A stretch of DNA of 64,000 nt from Caulobacter segnis (GTDB taxonomy: Bacteria > Pseudomonadota > Alphaproteobacteria > Caulobacterales > Caulobacteraceae), in assembly GCF_019931575.1 (NCBI RefSeq), contig NZ_CP082923.1, positions 3,844,001 through 3,908,000 on the forward strand. Reading direction: 5' to 3'. The notes below the pieces were generated by a model. It had not been told where the DNA came from. It saw only the letters and a list, made by a program, of their open reading frames with translations, and ran no database searches. Shown in pieces: positions 26,053 to 35,531 of the stretch. The position numbers and the translations under genes are program-made. The stretch's first letter is position 1; each line of letters starts with the position of its first letter.

Positions 26053-27573
26053 ATGACCAACCCCATCCGCGAGGTCCTGATCGTCGGCGGCGGCACCGCC
26101 GGCTGGATGACGGCCGCCGCCCTGTCCAAGGTGCTCGACACCAAGGGCGTGCGGGTCACGCTGGTGGAGTCCGACGCCATCGCCACCGTCGGGGTCGGCG
26201 AGGCCACCATCCCGCCGATCACCACCTTCAACCAGATCCTCGGCATCGACGAGGCCGAGTTCATGCGGGCGACGAAGGGCAGCTTCAAGCTGGCCATCGA
26301 GTTCGTCGACTGGAAGCACAAGGGCCACCGCTACCAGCACCCGTTCGGCAATTTCGGCCTGGATATCGAGGCGCTGAAGTTCCACCAGTTTTGGCTGCGC
26401 GCCTATCACGAGGGCTGGGCCGCGCCGATCGACGACTTCAACCTGCCGGCCACGGCGGTGAACCTGGGCCGCTTCGCCCTGCCGTCCAAGGACCCGGGCC
26501 AGGTGATGTCGGCCCTGAAATACGCCTTCCACTTCGACGCCAGCCTCTACGCCAAGTACCTGCGCGGCTATGCCGAGACGCGCGGCGTCACCCGCGTCGA
26601 GGGCAAGGTCGCCAGCGTCCAGCAGCACGGCGAGACCGGCTTCGTCACCGGCGTCACCCTGGAGGACGGCCGGGTGCTGAAGGCCGACCTGTTCGTCGAC
26701 TGCACCGGCTTCCGCGCCCTCTTGATCGAGCAGACCCTGAAGACCGGCTACGAGGACTGGGGCCACTGGCTGGCCAACGACCGCGCCGTGGCCCTGCAGT
26801 GCGAGATGGGCGGCGATGGCCTGACCCCGTTCACCCGCGCCACGGCGCACGCGGCCGGCTGGGTCTGGCGCATCCCACTGCAGCACCGGATCGGCACGGG
26901 CTATGTCTACGCCAGCCAGCACATCAGCGACGAGGACGCGCTGAAGACTCTGCGAGGCACGCTGGACGGCGCTCCGACCCAGGAGCCGAACTTCATCAAG
27001 TTCCGTCCCGGCCGGCGCAAGCAGATCTGGAACAAGAACGTCGTGGCCATCGGCCTGTCGTCGGGCTTCCTGGAGCCGCTGGAGAGCACCAGCATCCACA
27101 TGATCCAGGCCGGCATCACCAAGCTCTTGGCCCTGTTCCCCGACCGCGGCTTCAACCCCGTCGAGATCGCCGAGTATAACCGCCTGACCATCCTGCAGGT
27201 CGAGCTGATCCGCGACTTCATCATCCTGCACTTCCACGCCAACCAGCGCGACGAGCCGTACTGGAAGGCGCTGCGCGAGATGGAGATCCCGGCCGACCTG
27301 TCGCGCAAGATCGAGCTGTTCCGCTCGTCCGGCCGCCTCTTCCAGTCGGACTACGACCTCTTCGCCGAGCCCAGCTGGATCGCGGTGCTGCTGGGCCAGG
27401 GGATCACGCCCCGGCGCCACGACCCGCTGGTCGACCAGTACGACCAGGCCTTCGTCCGGGGACAGATGGAGCGCCTCGGCGGCCTGATCCGCCGCACGGC
27501 CGAGGCCATGCCGACCCACGAAGCCTTCATCGCCCGCTATTGCGCGGCCCCGGAATTCGAGATCGCGAAATGA
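26053..27573 (+). CDS. Flavin-dependent tryptophan-halogenase-family protein 2
   Basis: 506 residues. LIVGGGTAGWMTAAALS, TVGVGEATIPPI, Lys79 in KGSFKLAIEF, GWVWRIPLQHRIGTGYVYAS and SSGFLEPLESTSIHMIQ are all present. It is closely related to halogenases 1 and 3, indicating tandem duplication. The ATG lies 28 bp past the repeat. It overlaps halogenase 3 by ATGA. The differing active-site surroundings (HQFWLRAYHEGWAAPIDDFN) suggest a different substrate, but none can be named. Confidence 0.9.
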   Translation: MTNPIREVLIVGGGTAGWMTAAALSKVLDTKGVRVTLVESDAIATVGVGEATIPPITTFNQILGIDEAEFMRATKGSFKLAIEFVDWKHKGHRYQHPFGNFGLDIEALKFHQFWLRAYHEGWAAPIDDFNLPATAVNLGRFALPSKDPGQVMSALKYAFHFDASLYAKYLRGYAETRGVTRVEGKVASVQQHGETGFVTGVTLEDGRVLKADLFVDCTGFRALLIEQTLKTGYEDWGHWLANDRAVALQCEMGGDGLTPFTRATAHAAGWVWRIPLQHRIGTGYVYASQHISDEDALKTLRGTLDGAPTQEPNFIKFRPGRRKQIWNKNVVAIGLSSGFLEPLESTSIHMIQAGITKLLALFPDRGFNPVEIAEYNRLTILQVELIRDFIILHFHANQRDEPYWKALREMEIPADLSRKIELFRSSGRLFQSDYDLFAEPSWIAVLLGQGITPRRHDPLVDQYDQAFVRGQMERLGGLIRRTAEAMPTHEAFIARYCAAPEFEIAK

Positions 27574-29087
27574 CCGAGAACCACCGCCTGCGCCGGGTCG
27601 TCATCGTCGGCGGCGGCACCGCCGGCTGGATGACCGCCGCCGCTCTCGGGCGCTTCCTCAAGGACGGCTACACGAAGGTCACCCTGGTGGAGTCCGAGGC
27701 CATCGGCACGGTGGGCGTGGGCGAGTCGACCATCCCGCAGATCAACATCTTCAACCGCATGCTGGGGCTGGACGAGAACGAGTTCGTCAAGAAGACCAAG
27801 GCGACGTTCAAGCTGGGCATCGACTTCGTCGACTGGAAGGAAATCGGCCACAGCTACCACCACCCGTTCGGCCCCTATGGCGTCGACATGGAGGGGGTGT
27901 CGTTCCACGGCTACTGGCTGAAGGCCCGCGCCCTGGGGCTGGAGGACGACCTGGGCGCCTACAGCCTGCAGACCCTGGGCTCGCGCCAGAGCAAGTTCAT
28001 GCGCCCCAACGGCCAGGCCAACTCGCCGCTGGGCCAGATCGCCTACGCCTTCCAGTTCGACGCCGGCCTCTACGCCAAGTTCCTGCGCGAATACGCCGAG
28101 GCGCGAGGCGTCGTCCGCCAGGAGGGCCGCATCCAGTCGGTGCAGCAGGACGGCGAGCGCGGCCACGTGACCTCGGTCACCCTGGAGAGCGGCGCGGTCA
28201 TCGAAGGCGACCTGTTCATCGACTGCTCGGGCTTCCGGGGCCTGCTGATCGAGCAGACCCTGAAGGCCGGCTACGAGGACTGGTCGCACTGGCTGCTGAA
28301 CGACCGCGCGGTGGCCATGCCGTGTACGCTGGGCGGCTCGCTGGCCCCGGCGACGCGGGCCACGGCCCGGCCGCACGGCTGGCAGTGGCGGATCCCGCTG
28401 CAGCACCGGCTGGGCAACGGCTACGCCTATTCCAGCGCGCATGTCAGCGACGACGAGGCCCTGGCCGACCTGCTTGCGAACCTGGACGGCGAGCCCCTGG
28501 CCGAGCCGAATTTCCTGCGTTTCACCGCCGGCCGTCGCAAGAAGAGCTGGGACAGGAACGTCGTGGCCATCGGCTTGTCGGCCGGCTTCATGGAGCCGCT
28601 GGAGAGCCAGTCTATCCACCTGATCCAGGTCGGAATCTCGCGCCTGCTGGCCCACTTCCCCGACCGCCGGTTCTTCCAGGCCGACATCGACCGCTACAAC
28701 CGCACCATGACCTTCGAGTACGAGAAGATCCGGGACTTCCTGATCCTGCACTTCAAGGCCACGCAGCGAAACGACACCCCCTACTGGGACTATCTGCGCG
28801 AGATGGCGATCCCCGACTACCTGGCCGACAAGATCGCCCTATTCAAAGGCTCGGGCCGGATCTTCCGCGAGAACGAGGAGCTGTTCAACGACACCTCGTG
28901 GTTCGCGGTGATGATCGGCCAGGGGATCATCCCGGAGGCCTACGACCCCATGGTCGACGCCATGGACGAGGGGCTGTTCAAGGCCCGCATGGCCGAGATC
29001 AAGGCGGTCATCGCCAAGTCGGCGGCGGTGATGCCGGATCACATGGCGTTCATCCGCGAGAACTGCGACGCCTCTCCTCCCCATTAG
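27570..29087 (+). CDS. Flavin-dependent tryptophan-halogenase-family protein 3
   Basis: 505 residues starting at ATG 27570, which overlaps the previous TGA. FAD motif VIVGGGTAGWMTAAALG, TVGVGESTIPQI, Lys81 in KATFKLGIDF, GWQWRIPLQHRLGNGYAYSS and SAGFMEPLESQSIH are all present. The final residues (SPPH) and the TAG stop are encoded by palindromic element copy 7, so the original C-terminus was replaced or trimmed when the element arrived. The enzyme should be functional because the conserved core ends earlier (MPDHMAFIRENCDA). Confidence 0.9.
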   Translation: MTENHRLRRVVIVGGGTAGWMTAAALGRFLKDGYTKVTLVESEAIGTVGVGESTIPQINIFNRMLGLDENEFVKKTKATFKLGIDFVDWKEIGHSYHHPFGPYGVDMEGVSFHGYWLKARALGLEDDLGAYSLQTLGSRQSKFMRPNGQANSPLGQIAYAFQFDAGLYAKFLREYAEARGVVRQEGRIQSVQQDGERGHVTSVTLESGAVIEGDLFIDCSGFRGLLIEQTLKAGYEDWSHWLLNDRAVAMPCTLGGSLAPATRATARPHGWQWRIPLQHRLGNGYAYSSAHVSDDEALADLLANLDGEPLAEPNFLRFTAGRRKKSWDRNVVAIGLSAGFMEPLESQSIHLIQVGISRLLAHFPDRRFFQADIDRYNRTMTFEYEKIRDFLILHFKATQRNDTPYWDYLREMAIPDYLADKIALFKGSGRIFRENEELFNDTSWFAVMIGQGIIPEAYDPMVDAMDEGLFKARMAEIKAVIAKSAAVMPDHMAFIRENCDASPPH

Positions 29088-29214
29088 GGGGAGGTGGCGC
29101 GCCGCGAATACGCGGCGTGACGGAGGGGGTCCGCGAAGCGGTTCTGAACAGGCCTCGTCCCCAAAGCCCCCTCCACCGCCGTTCGGCGGTCCCCCTCCCC
29201 CAGAGGGGGAAGAG
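29074..29214 (+). repeat. Intergenic palindromic element, copy 7
   Basis: Forward copy overlapping the 3' end of halogenase 3. The stem 1 variant is CGCCGCG/CGCGGCG with an AATA loop; stem 2 is CCGCCG/CGGCGG. Confidence 0.9.
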
Positions 29215-29227
29215 AGATAGGGTCGAC

Positions 29228-30541
29228 CTACTTCCCCATCACGTTCAGCACCGCCAGGGTCATCGCCTCCACCCCCGTGCGGATGCTCGGTTGCGGCACG
29301 GGCGCGAAGAAGGGCGAGTGATTGACCGGCAGGGGGCGGCCCTCGGCCTTGGCCTTGGCCATCTCGGCGGGGTCCAGGCCGCCGATGCTGAAATAGACCG
29401 ACGGCACGCCGGCCAGGACGAATTCCGAATAGTCCTCGGACGCCGAGCCCGGCGACGGGTTGAGGATCGCGCGCGAACCGAAGGCGGCCTTGAACACGGT
29501 CGCGGTGCGCTCGGTCAGGGCCGCGTCATTGACCACCATCTTGCCGCCGGGGGTGATCTTGAGGTCGGCCGGCGGGGCCCCGGCCATGTCGGTGACGGCC
29601 TTCACCGTCCGCTCGATCCCGGCCAGGATCTTGGTCCGCACCGCGTCGTCCTGGGTGCGGATGGTGCCGCGCACGCGGGCCTTGTCGGGGATGATGTTGC
29701 CGGCGCTACCCGCCTGGATCGCGCCAACCGTGACCACGCCGAACGCGGCGGGGTCCTTCTCGCGGCTGATCACGCTCTGGACGTCGACGGTGAAGCGGGC
29801 GGCCATCAGCACCGGGTCGATCGTGGCCGCCGGCATCGAGCCGTGCCCGCCCCGGCCGTTGAAGGTGATGTCCAACCCGTCCGAGGTCGAGGTCAGCACG
29901 CCCGGCTTGTAATAGACCTCGCCGGCCGCGCCGGGGCCGACGTGCAAGGCAAAGCCGTAGTCGGGCTTGCCGCCGATCTTCTGGAACAGGCCGTCGTCCA
30001 GCATGGTCCGCGCCCCGCTGACCGTCTCTTCCGAGGGCTGGGCGATGAAGACCAGCGTGCCCTTCCACTGGGCCTTGCGGGCGACCAGCTGGCGGGCGGT
30101 CCCGATCCAGGCGGCCATGTGGATGTCGTGGCCGCACGAATGGGCGACGTAGACCTTGTCGCCGTTCCAGGTGGCCTGGGCCTGGCTGGCGTAGGGCAGG
30201 CCAGTCTTCTCCTGCATCGGCAGGGCGTCCAGCTCGGTGCGGATCAGCACCTTGGGCCCCTCGCCGTTCTTCAGCACCGCCACCACGCCGGTCTTGCCGA
30301 CGCCCTCGGTGACGGTGAAGCCCAGGGTGCGCATCTCCTTGGCCAGCTTGGCGGCCGTCTCGACCTCCTGGAAGCCCAGCTCCGGATGGGCGTGGATGTC
30401 CTTGTACAGGGCGTCCAGCGCCGGGTAGTCGCGATCCAGCTGGGCGTCGATGGTCTTCAGCGTCGCGGGAACGTTCAGCGGCGCGGCGACGGCCGTCGTG
30501 GCGAGCAAAGCGGCGACGGCGGCGGAGACGAGGAGCTTCAT
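29228..30541 (-). CDS. Exported M20-family amidohydrolase
   Basis: 437 residues. A signal peptide (LLVSAAVAALLATTAVAAP) is followed by the M20D amidohydrolase pattern: DIHAHPELGFQEVETA, IRTELDALPMQEKTG, YVAHSCGHDIHMA (metal Cys/His pair), QPSEETVSGARTML, the dimerisation domain from GRGGHGSMP, and SEDYSEF near the end. Relatives hydrolyse N-acyl or indole-acetyl amino acids and hippurate. It lies between the halogenases and GH67, so its substrate could be an amide or a conjugate of a halogenase product; that is speculation. It is convergent with halogenase 3. Confidence 0.88.
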   Translation of the reverse strand: MKLLVSAAVAALLATTAVAAPLNVPATLKTIDAQLDRDYPALDALYKDIHAHPELGFQEVETAAKLAKEMRTLGFTVTEGVGKTGVVAVLKNGEGPKVLIRTELDALPMQEKTGLPYASQAQATWNGDKVYVAHSCGHDIHMAAWIGTARQLVARKAQWKGTLVFIAQPSEETVSGARTMLDDGLFQKIGGKPDYGFALHVGPGAAGEVYYKPGVLTSTSDGLDITFNGRGGHGSMPAATIDPVLMAARFTVDVQSVISREKDPAAFGVVTVGAIQAGSAGNIIPDKARVRGTIRTQDDAVRTKILAGIERTVKAVTDMAGAPPADLKITPGGKMVVNDAALTERTATVFKAAFGSRAILNPSPGSASEDYSEFVLAGVPSVYFSIGGLDPAEMAKAKAEGRPLPVNHSPFFAPVPQPSIRTGVEAMTLAVLNVMGK

Positions 30542-30658
30542 GCGGGCGGTCTCGGGACAGGTGGGAAGGTGTCAGCTGACTGACGAAACAAACCACGCAA
30601 ACCGCCCGCGCCGCCGCCCATTTTTCCTCTCCTCCCTTTTTGGGGAGAAGGGATGGCA

Positions 30659-30799
30659 CTCCTCCCCCTCTTGGGGGAGGGGGACCGCCGAACGGCGGTG
30701 GAGGGGGCTTTGGGGCGCTATCTCGTCAGCACCGCTTCGCGGACCCCCTCCGTCACGCCGCGTATTCGCGGCGCGCCACCTCCCCCTAATGGGGAGGAG
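30659..30799 (-). repeat. Intergenic palindromic element, copy 8
   Basis: Reverse copy just 3' of GH67, upstream of the M20 gene. Stem 2 is CCGCCG/CGGCGG; stem 1 is CGCCGCG/CGCGGCG. A small hairpin remnant (CTCCTCCC ... GGGGAG) precedes it at about 30629-30648. Confidence 0.9.
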
Positions 30800-30817
30800 G
30801 GATGGCTACTCGCCGCC

Positions 30818-32938
30818 TCAAATCCCCGGCGCCCAGGGGAACGTCATCGCCTCGTATTGCTCCAGGGTCTTCGGCGGCGGCTTTTCACCCGGCGGCAGCG
30901 GGCGCTTCGAAAAGCTCCCGAACCAGGCCACCGAGGCGTCGCGCCACCATTGGGCCTCGTCGCGCTGGATCTTGAGGTAGTCGGCGACCTCGGCGTGGCG
31001 CTGCGGATCGACGTACGGCGTCATCGCCGCCCAGGTCGTCTCCATGCCGTCGACATACTTCACGCCCTGGCCGTAGCGCTTGACCAGGCCGTCCCACAGC
31101 GTGTCGCCGGACTTCAGGCGGTAGTCCCACGACAGGTGGTGGAACCACAGCAGGTCCTTCTCGTCGACGCACTTGAGGTCGGCGTAGCAGGCCCCGACCG
31201 CTGGGGCGTACTGGGCCGTGGCGTTGCTGCCCGTCGGGGTGCGGTCGAAGCCCAGGCCGTCGGGGCCGGCCTTGGCGTAGTAGACGCTGGTCCAGTCGGC
31301 GCGCTCGCCGCCGGAGACCCAGGGGCCCGGGCCGTAGTGATGGCTGCGGCCCATCTGGTGGTGCAGGCCCAGCGGCGTCATGTAGTCCACCGTCGCCTCG
31401 CGCGAGCCCATCATCATCTCGACCACCGGCTTCACGAAGCGCGGGTCGTTGGTGAAGGTCATCCTGGCCCAGTCGGTGGCGATGTCGCGCGTGGAGGCTT
31501 CCGGATCCCAGGCGAGACGCCCGAAGACGTACCAGTTGGCCTGGTCGAACTGCGAGCCGCTCCAGTTACGGTCCGAGCCGATATTGGCCACCCCGGCCAT
31601 CACCGTCAGCTTGCGGCCGTCCAGTTGGCCGTCGACCACCTTGGCCACGGTCGACCCCTTGCCGTGGGCCATGGTGTCCGAGCGCAGGGTCTCCTCGTAC
31701 ATCGGGCCGAGGTAGACGAGGTGGGTCGAGAAGCCGAGATATTCCTTGGTGATCTGAAACTCCATGCCGAGGTTCGATTTCGGCATGGCCCCGAACAGCG
31801 GGTGGAACGGCTCGCGCGGCTGGAAGTCGATGGCCCCGTTCTTGACCTGGATGACCACGTTGTCGCGGAACTGGCCGTCGAACGGCTTGAACTCGTTGTA
31901 GCCCTGCTTGGCGCGGTCGTCGGGCTGCTCGTGCGAATAGACGAAGGCGCGCCAGATCACGACGCCGCCGTGCGGGCCGACCGCGTCGGCCAGCATGTTG
32001 GCCCCGTCGACATGGGTGCGGCCATAGTCCTGCGGTCCCGGCTGGCCTTCCGAATTGGCCTTTACGAGAAAGCCGCCGAAGTCCGGGATGGCCTTGTAGA
32101 TCTCGTCCGCCTTGGCCTTCCAGAAGGCGGCGACGGCCGGGTCCAGCGGGTCGGCGGTCTTCAGGCCGCCCAGCTCGACCGGCGCCGACCAGCGGGCCGA
32201 CAGATAGACCTTGATGCCGTATGGCCGGAACGTGTCGGCCAGGGCCGCAGCCTTGGCGATATAGGCCGGGGTCAGGCTGTCGGCCTTGGCGTTGACGTTG
32301 TTCAGCACCGTGCCGTTGATCCCGATCGAGGCGTTGGCGCGGGCGTAGTCGACCATGCGCGGATCGACATGGCCGGGCAGCCGCCACCAGTCGAAGATCG
32401 ACTGGCCCGAATAGCCGCGCTCGACCGTGCGGTTCAGGTTGTCCCAGTGGTTCAGCATCCGCAGCTTCACCTTGGGGGACGAGGCGATGTCGAGCTTGTC
32501 GACCGGCTGGCGGGTCTGGATCAGCTCCAGATAGCGGAAGACGCCGTACAGCACGCCGATGTCGCGATTGGCGGCGATGACCGTCGTGGCCTTGCCGTTC
32601 ACCGCCGTGGTGCGGATCCGGTAGCCCTCGTCGCCCAGGCCCTGCTGCGGCGCGACGGTCAGCTGGATCACTCCGTCGCGGGCGCCGGCGGCGGCGATGG
32701 CGGGCTTACCGACCAGGCCGGTCAGGCCCCGCTCCAGCTCGGTGCGGGCGACTTTCAGGGTCGGGGTGTCGGCGCTCGAAGAGGCCGGGGGCGCGATGGC
32801 GGCGGCGCGGGCGGCATAGGACGCTTTGGCGCCGGCCTCGATCGGCCTGTAGCGGAGCCACAGATCGTAGCCGTCCTCGGCCCGAGCGGCCGGAGCGGCC
32901 AGAAGCAGGACGGCCGCCGCCAACGCCAACAAACGCAT
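30818..32938 (-). CDS. GH67 alpha-glucuronidase
   Basis: 706 residues with a signal peptide (MRLLALAAAVLLLAAPAARA). It begins EDGYDLWLRYRPIEA, typical of GH67. The acid is Glu297 in VKANSEGQPGPQDYGR and the two bases are Asp371 in NGAIDFQPREP and Glu399 in EFQITKEYLG. Their spacing matches Cellvibrio GlcA67A (292, 365, 393). It removes 4-O-methylglucuronate from the non-reducing end of xylo-oligosaccharides. ATG 32938 gives the signal peptide; 33 upstream in-frame residues are discarded. It is divergent from mannonate dehydratase. Confidence 0.95.
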   Translation of the reverse strand: MRLLALAAAVLLLAAPAARAEDGYDLWLRYRPIEAGAKASYAARAAAIAPPASSSADTPTLKVARTELERGLTGLVGKPAIAAAGARDGVIQLTVAPQQGLGDEGYRIRTTAVNGKATTVIAANRDIGVLYGVFRYLELIQTRQPVDKLDIASSPKVKLRMLNHWDNLNRTVERGYSGQSIFDWWRLPGHVDPRMVDYARANASIGINGTVLNNVNAKADSLTPAYIAKAAALADTFRPYGIKVYLSARWSAPVELGGLKTADPLDPAVAAFWKAKADEIYKAIPDFGGFLVKANSEGQPGPQDYGRTHVDGANMLADAVGPHGGVVIWRAFVYSHEQPDDRAKQGYNEFKPFDGQFRDNVVIQVKNGAIDFQPREPFHPLFGAMPKSNLGMEFQITKEYLGFSTHLVYLGPMYEETLRSDTMAHGKGSTVAKVVDGQLDGRKLTVMAGVANIGSDRNWSGSQFDQANWYVFGRLAWDPEASTRDIATDWARMTFTNDPRFVKPVVEMMMGSREATVDYMTPLGLHHQMGRSHHYGPGPWVSGGERADWTSVYYAKAGPDGLGFDRTPTGSNATAQYAPAVGACYADLKCVDEKDLLWFHHLSWDYRLKSGDTLWDGLVKRYGQGVKYVDGMETTWAAMTPYVDPQRHAEVADYLKIQRDEAQWWRDASVAWFGSFSKRPLPPGEKPPPKTLEQYEAMTFPWAPGI

Positions 32939-33046
32939 GTCTCGCTCCCCGCCGATCCTCACGAAGATCGGACATTCTTGTACGGTTTGCACCGCCTCGA
33001 ACGTCGCTGTCGGCAGCGCCGTCAAAGGTCGGGACACCGAAGACTA

Positions 33047-33059
33047 GTGGTCAGACCAC
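33047..33059. promoter_or_regulatory. FadR/GntR-type operator candidate
   Basis: Perfect 13-bp palindrome GTGGTCAGACCAC in the divergent GH67/mannonate dehydratase region. It matches the TGGTC-N-GACCA pattern bound by FadR-subfamily regulators. The FadR-type regulator encoded at 34603 is the obvious candidate. The GGTCAGACC core recurs twice near 43.4-43.7 kb. Confidence 0.6.
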
Positions 33060-33076
33060 CGGGTTGACAACCCTCA

Positions 33077-33090
33077 TGGTAGCGGTAAAC
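33077..33090 (+). promoter_or_regulatory. LacI-type operator candidate
   Basis: TGGTAGCGGTAAAC, sharing ten leading bases with the site before the second TonB receptor (43376). It lies 18 bp from the GTGGTCAGACCAC palindrome, so both regulators could act at this divergent promoter. Confidence 0.45.
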
Positions 33091-33199
33091 CGATAAGCAG
33101 GGAGGAAGATGGACGCCCGAGCGCTCAGGTATGGGCGCCCTGAGTACGGCGCGCCCATGATCTTTCGGCCCCGCTTCACGGTTCCAGCAAAAGCGTCCC

Positions 33200-34411
33200 A
33201 TGCCCAAGATCATCGCCGCCAAGACCATCGTCACGTGTCCGGGGCGCAACTTCGTCACCCTGAAGATCATCACCGACGAGGGGGTGTACGGCATCGGCGA
33301 CGCCACGCTGAACGGCCGCGAACTGGCGGTCGAGGCCTATCTGACCCAGCACGTCATCCCCTGCCTGATCGGCCGCGACGCCCACCAGATCGAGGACATC
33401 TGGCAGTTCCTGTACCGCGGGGCCTACTGGCGCCGGGGCCCGGTGACCATGGCCGCCATCGCCGCCGTCGACACCGCGCTGTGGGACATCAAGGGCAAGA
33501 TCGCCGGCCTGCCGGTCTACCAGTTGCTGGGCGGCGCTTGCCGGACGGGCGTCATGGTCTACGGCCACGCCAACGGCGAGACGATCGACGAGACCCTCGA
33601 CAACGCCGCCCACTACGCCGCCCAGGGCTACAAGGCCATCCGCCTGCAGACCGGCGTGCCGGGCATGAAGGGGACCTACGGCGTCTCCAAGGACAAGTTC
33701 TTCTACGAGCCGGCCGACAGCGACCTGCCCAAGGAGACCGTGTGGTCGACCGAGCGCTACCTGCGCTCGACCCCCGCCCTGTTCGAGGCCGCCCGCGCGC
33801 GCCTGGGCGACGACCTGCACCTGCTGCATGACGTCCACCACCGCCTCACCCCGATCGAGGCCGCGCGCCTGGGCAAGGATCTCGAGCCCTACCGGCTGTT
33901 CTGGATGGAGGACGCCACCCCGGCCGAGAACCAGGCCAGCTTCCGGCTGATCCGCCAGCACACCACCACGCCGCTGGCCGTCGGCGAGATCTTCAACTCG
34001 GTCTGGGACTGCAAGCAGCTGATCGAGGAGCAGCTGATCGACTACATCCGCGCCACGGTCGTCCACGCCGGCGGGATCACCCACCTGAAGAAGCTGGCCA
34101 GCTTCGCCGACCTGCACCACGTGCGCACCGGCTGCCACGGGGCCACCGACCTGTCGCCGGTCTGCATGGGCGCGGCCCTGCACTTCGACCTGTCGATCCC
34201 CAATTTCGGGGTCCAGGAATACATGCGCCACACGCCCGAGACCGACGCGGTGTTCCCGCACGCCTACACCTTCGAAGACGGCATGCTGCACCCCGGCGAC
34301 GCGCCCGGCCTGGGCGTCGACATCGACGAGGACCTGGCCGCCAAGTATCCGTACCAGCGCGCCTACCTGCCCGTGGCCCGCCGTCTCGACGGCTCGATGC
34401 ACGACTGGTGA
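33200..34411 (+). CDS. manD: D-mannonate dehydratase (enolase superfamily)
   Basis: 403 residues, the ManD branch of the enolase superfamily. It dehydrates D-mannonate to 2-keto-3-deoxygluconate, the third step of glucuronate breakdown. The N-terminus [20 protein letters not shown] is diagnostic. The metal ligands are the Asp in LLHDVHHRL, the Glu in [10 protein letters not shown] and the Glu in AVGEIFNS. Characterised Caulobacter ManD is of this type. Isomerase and reductase genes for the previous steps are not in the window. It follows the divergent promoter shared with GH67, consistent with induction by glucuronoxylan. Confidence 0.93.
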   Translation: MPKIIAAKTIVTCPGRNFVTLKIITDEGVYGIGDATLNGRELAVEAYLTQHVIPCLIGRDAHQIEDIWQFLYRGAYWRRGPVTMAAIAAVDTALWDIKGKIAGLPVYQLLGGACRTGVMVYGHANGETIDETLDNAAHYAAQGYKAIRLQTGVPGMKGTYGVSKDKFFYEPADSDLPKETVWSTERYLRSTPALFEAARARLGDDLHLLHDVHHRLTPIEAARLGKDLEPYRLFWMEDATPAENQASFRLIRQHTTTPLAVGEIFNSVWDCKQLIEEQLIDYIRATVVHAGGITHLKKLASFADLHHVRTGCHGATDLSPVCMGAALHFDLSIPNFGVQEYMRHTPETDAVFPHAYTFEDGMLHPGDAPGLGVDIDEDLAAKYPYQRAYLPVARRLDGSMHDW

Positions 34412-34602
34412 GCCAGATGGTCGCCCACTTCGTCGCCCAACATCTGGCCAAGAGGACCGACAAACTCTGACCATTCGGGCTGGAAGCGACAGAAATTTGG
34501 TCAATCGCCACCGGTGTCCGTGGTAGTGATTCAAGGATCCGACTAACGCCCGCGGGAAGCCCCTCTGGGCGCCCGCGTCTTCCCGAAGTCTCTCGAGCCC
34601 GC

Positions 34603-35352
34603 ATGTCCGACAACGTCAAGCTCTACCGCAAGATCGCCGACACCGTCGCCGACGCCATCGAGGCGGGGCAGTACAAGATCGGCGACCGCCTGCCGACCGA
34701 GCGCGAGTTGGCCGAGCAGTTCGGAGTTTCCCGCCCGACCCTGCGCGAGGCGATGATCGCCCTGGAAATGCTGGGCATGATCGAGGCCCGCCACGGCCTG
34801 GGCATCTACGTCACCGGCAATGTCCGCCCGATCGCCCCGTCGGCCGAGATGGACTTCGAGATCGGCGCCTTCGAACTGATCGAGGCCCGCCGCCTGTTCG
34901 AGGGCGAGGCCGCGGCGCTGGCCGCCACCTCGATCAGCGACGAGCAGATCGCGGCCCTGGAGGGCCTGCTGGAGCGCATGCACGTCGAGGAGGAGATCCG
35001 GGGCGAGGACGCCGACCGCGAGTTCCACCTGACCATCGCCCGCGCCACCGGCAACGGCGCGATCATCGCCACGATCGAGAACCTCTGGGACTGGCGCAAC
35101 CGCTCGCCCCTGGCCCGCAACATCCTGACCCGCGCGCGCGGCATGGGGCTCGAGCCCCGCATCGTCGAGCACCGGAGGGTGGTCGAGGCGCTGAAGGCGC
35201 GCGACCCGGCGGCGGCCCGCCAGGCCATGCGCGACCACCTGGAACGGGTGATCGACCACCTGCTGCACGCGACCGAGACGGAAGCCGTCCAGCGGGCCCA
35301 GCAGGAGACGAAGGCGCGCCGCAACGCGATCGCGAAACGGGTGGCGATCTAG
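34603..35352 (+). CDS. FadR-subfamily GntR transcriptional regulator
   Basis: 249 residues. The N-terminal winged helix (YKIGDRLPTERELAEQFGVS, then RPTLREAMIALEMLG) is joined to an FCD domain whose metal/ligand residues appear in DADREFHLTIARATGN and EHRRVVEALKARD. This fits UxuR/ExuR-like repressors of glucuronate genes, and it sits just after mannonate dehydratase. Likely targets are the GGTCAGACC palindromes at 33047, 43428 and 43648. The 190-bp gap before it holds an unpaired TGACCA and a TTGGTCA half-site and an 8-bp inverted pair (GCCAGATG/CATCTGGC). Confidence 0.88.
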   Translation: MSDNVKLYRKIADTVADAIEAGQYKIGDRLPTERELAEQFGVSRPTLREAMIALEMLGMIEARHGLGIYVTGNVRPIAPSAEMDFEIGAFELIEARRLFEGEAAALAATSISDEQIAALEGLLERMHVEEEIRGEDADREFHLTIARATGNGAIIATIENLWDWRNRSPLARNILTRARGMGLEPRIVEHRRVVEALKARDPAAARQAMRDHLERVIDHLLHATETEAVQRAQQETKARRNAIAKRVAI

Positions 35353-35360
35353 CTTTGTCT

Positions 35361-35469
35361 CTCCTCCCCCTCTGGGGGAGGTGGCCCAGAGGGCCGGAGG
35401 GGGCAGCTCGGCATAGGCCGCATTAGCCCCCTCAGCCGCTCCGCGACAGCTCCCCCAGAGGGGGAGCAG
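35361..35469 (+). repeat. Intergenic palindromic element, short variant (copy 9)
   Basis: A 109-bp relative with the same kind of ends (CTCCTCCCCCTCTGGGGGAG and its near-complement) but a GGCCCAGAGGGCC hairpin in place of stem 1 and no CCGSCG stem. It lies between the GntR gene and the AraC gene. Confidence 0.8.
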
Positions 35470-35531
35470 ATGATGCCCCATGACACCGCTTTAACTCGCC
35501 CCGCCCGCCCCGCGCGGCTACCCTCCGGCCC

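Noticed and set aside
29228..30541. M20 protein as a xylan deacetylase
   Set aside because: Motifs are of amidohydrolases (CGHD, SEET), not of carbohydrate esterases.
33182..34534. Long minus-strand ORF opposite mannonate dehydratase
   Set aside because: Shadow of a clearly conserved gene; no domain of its own.
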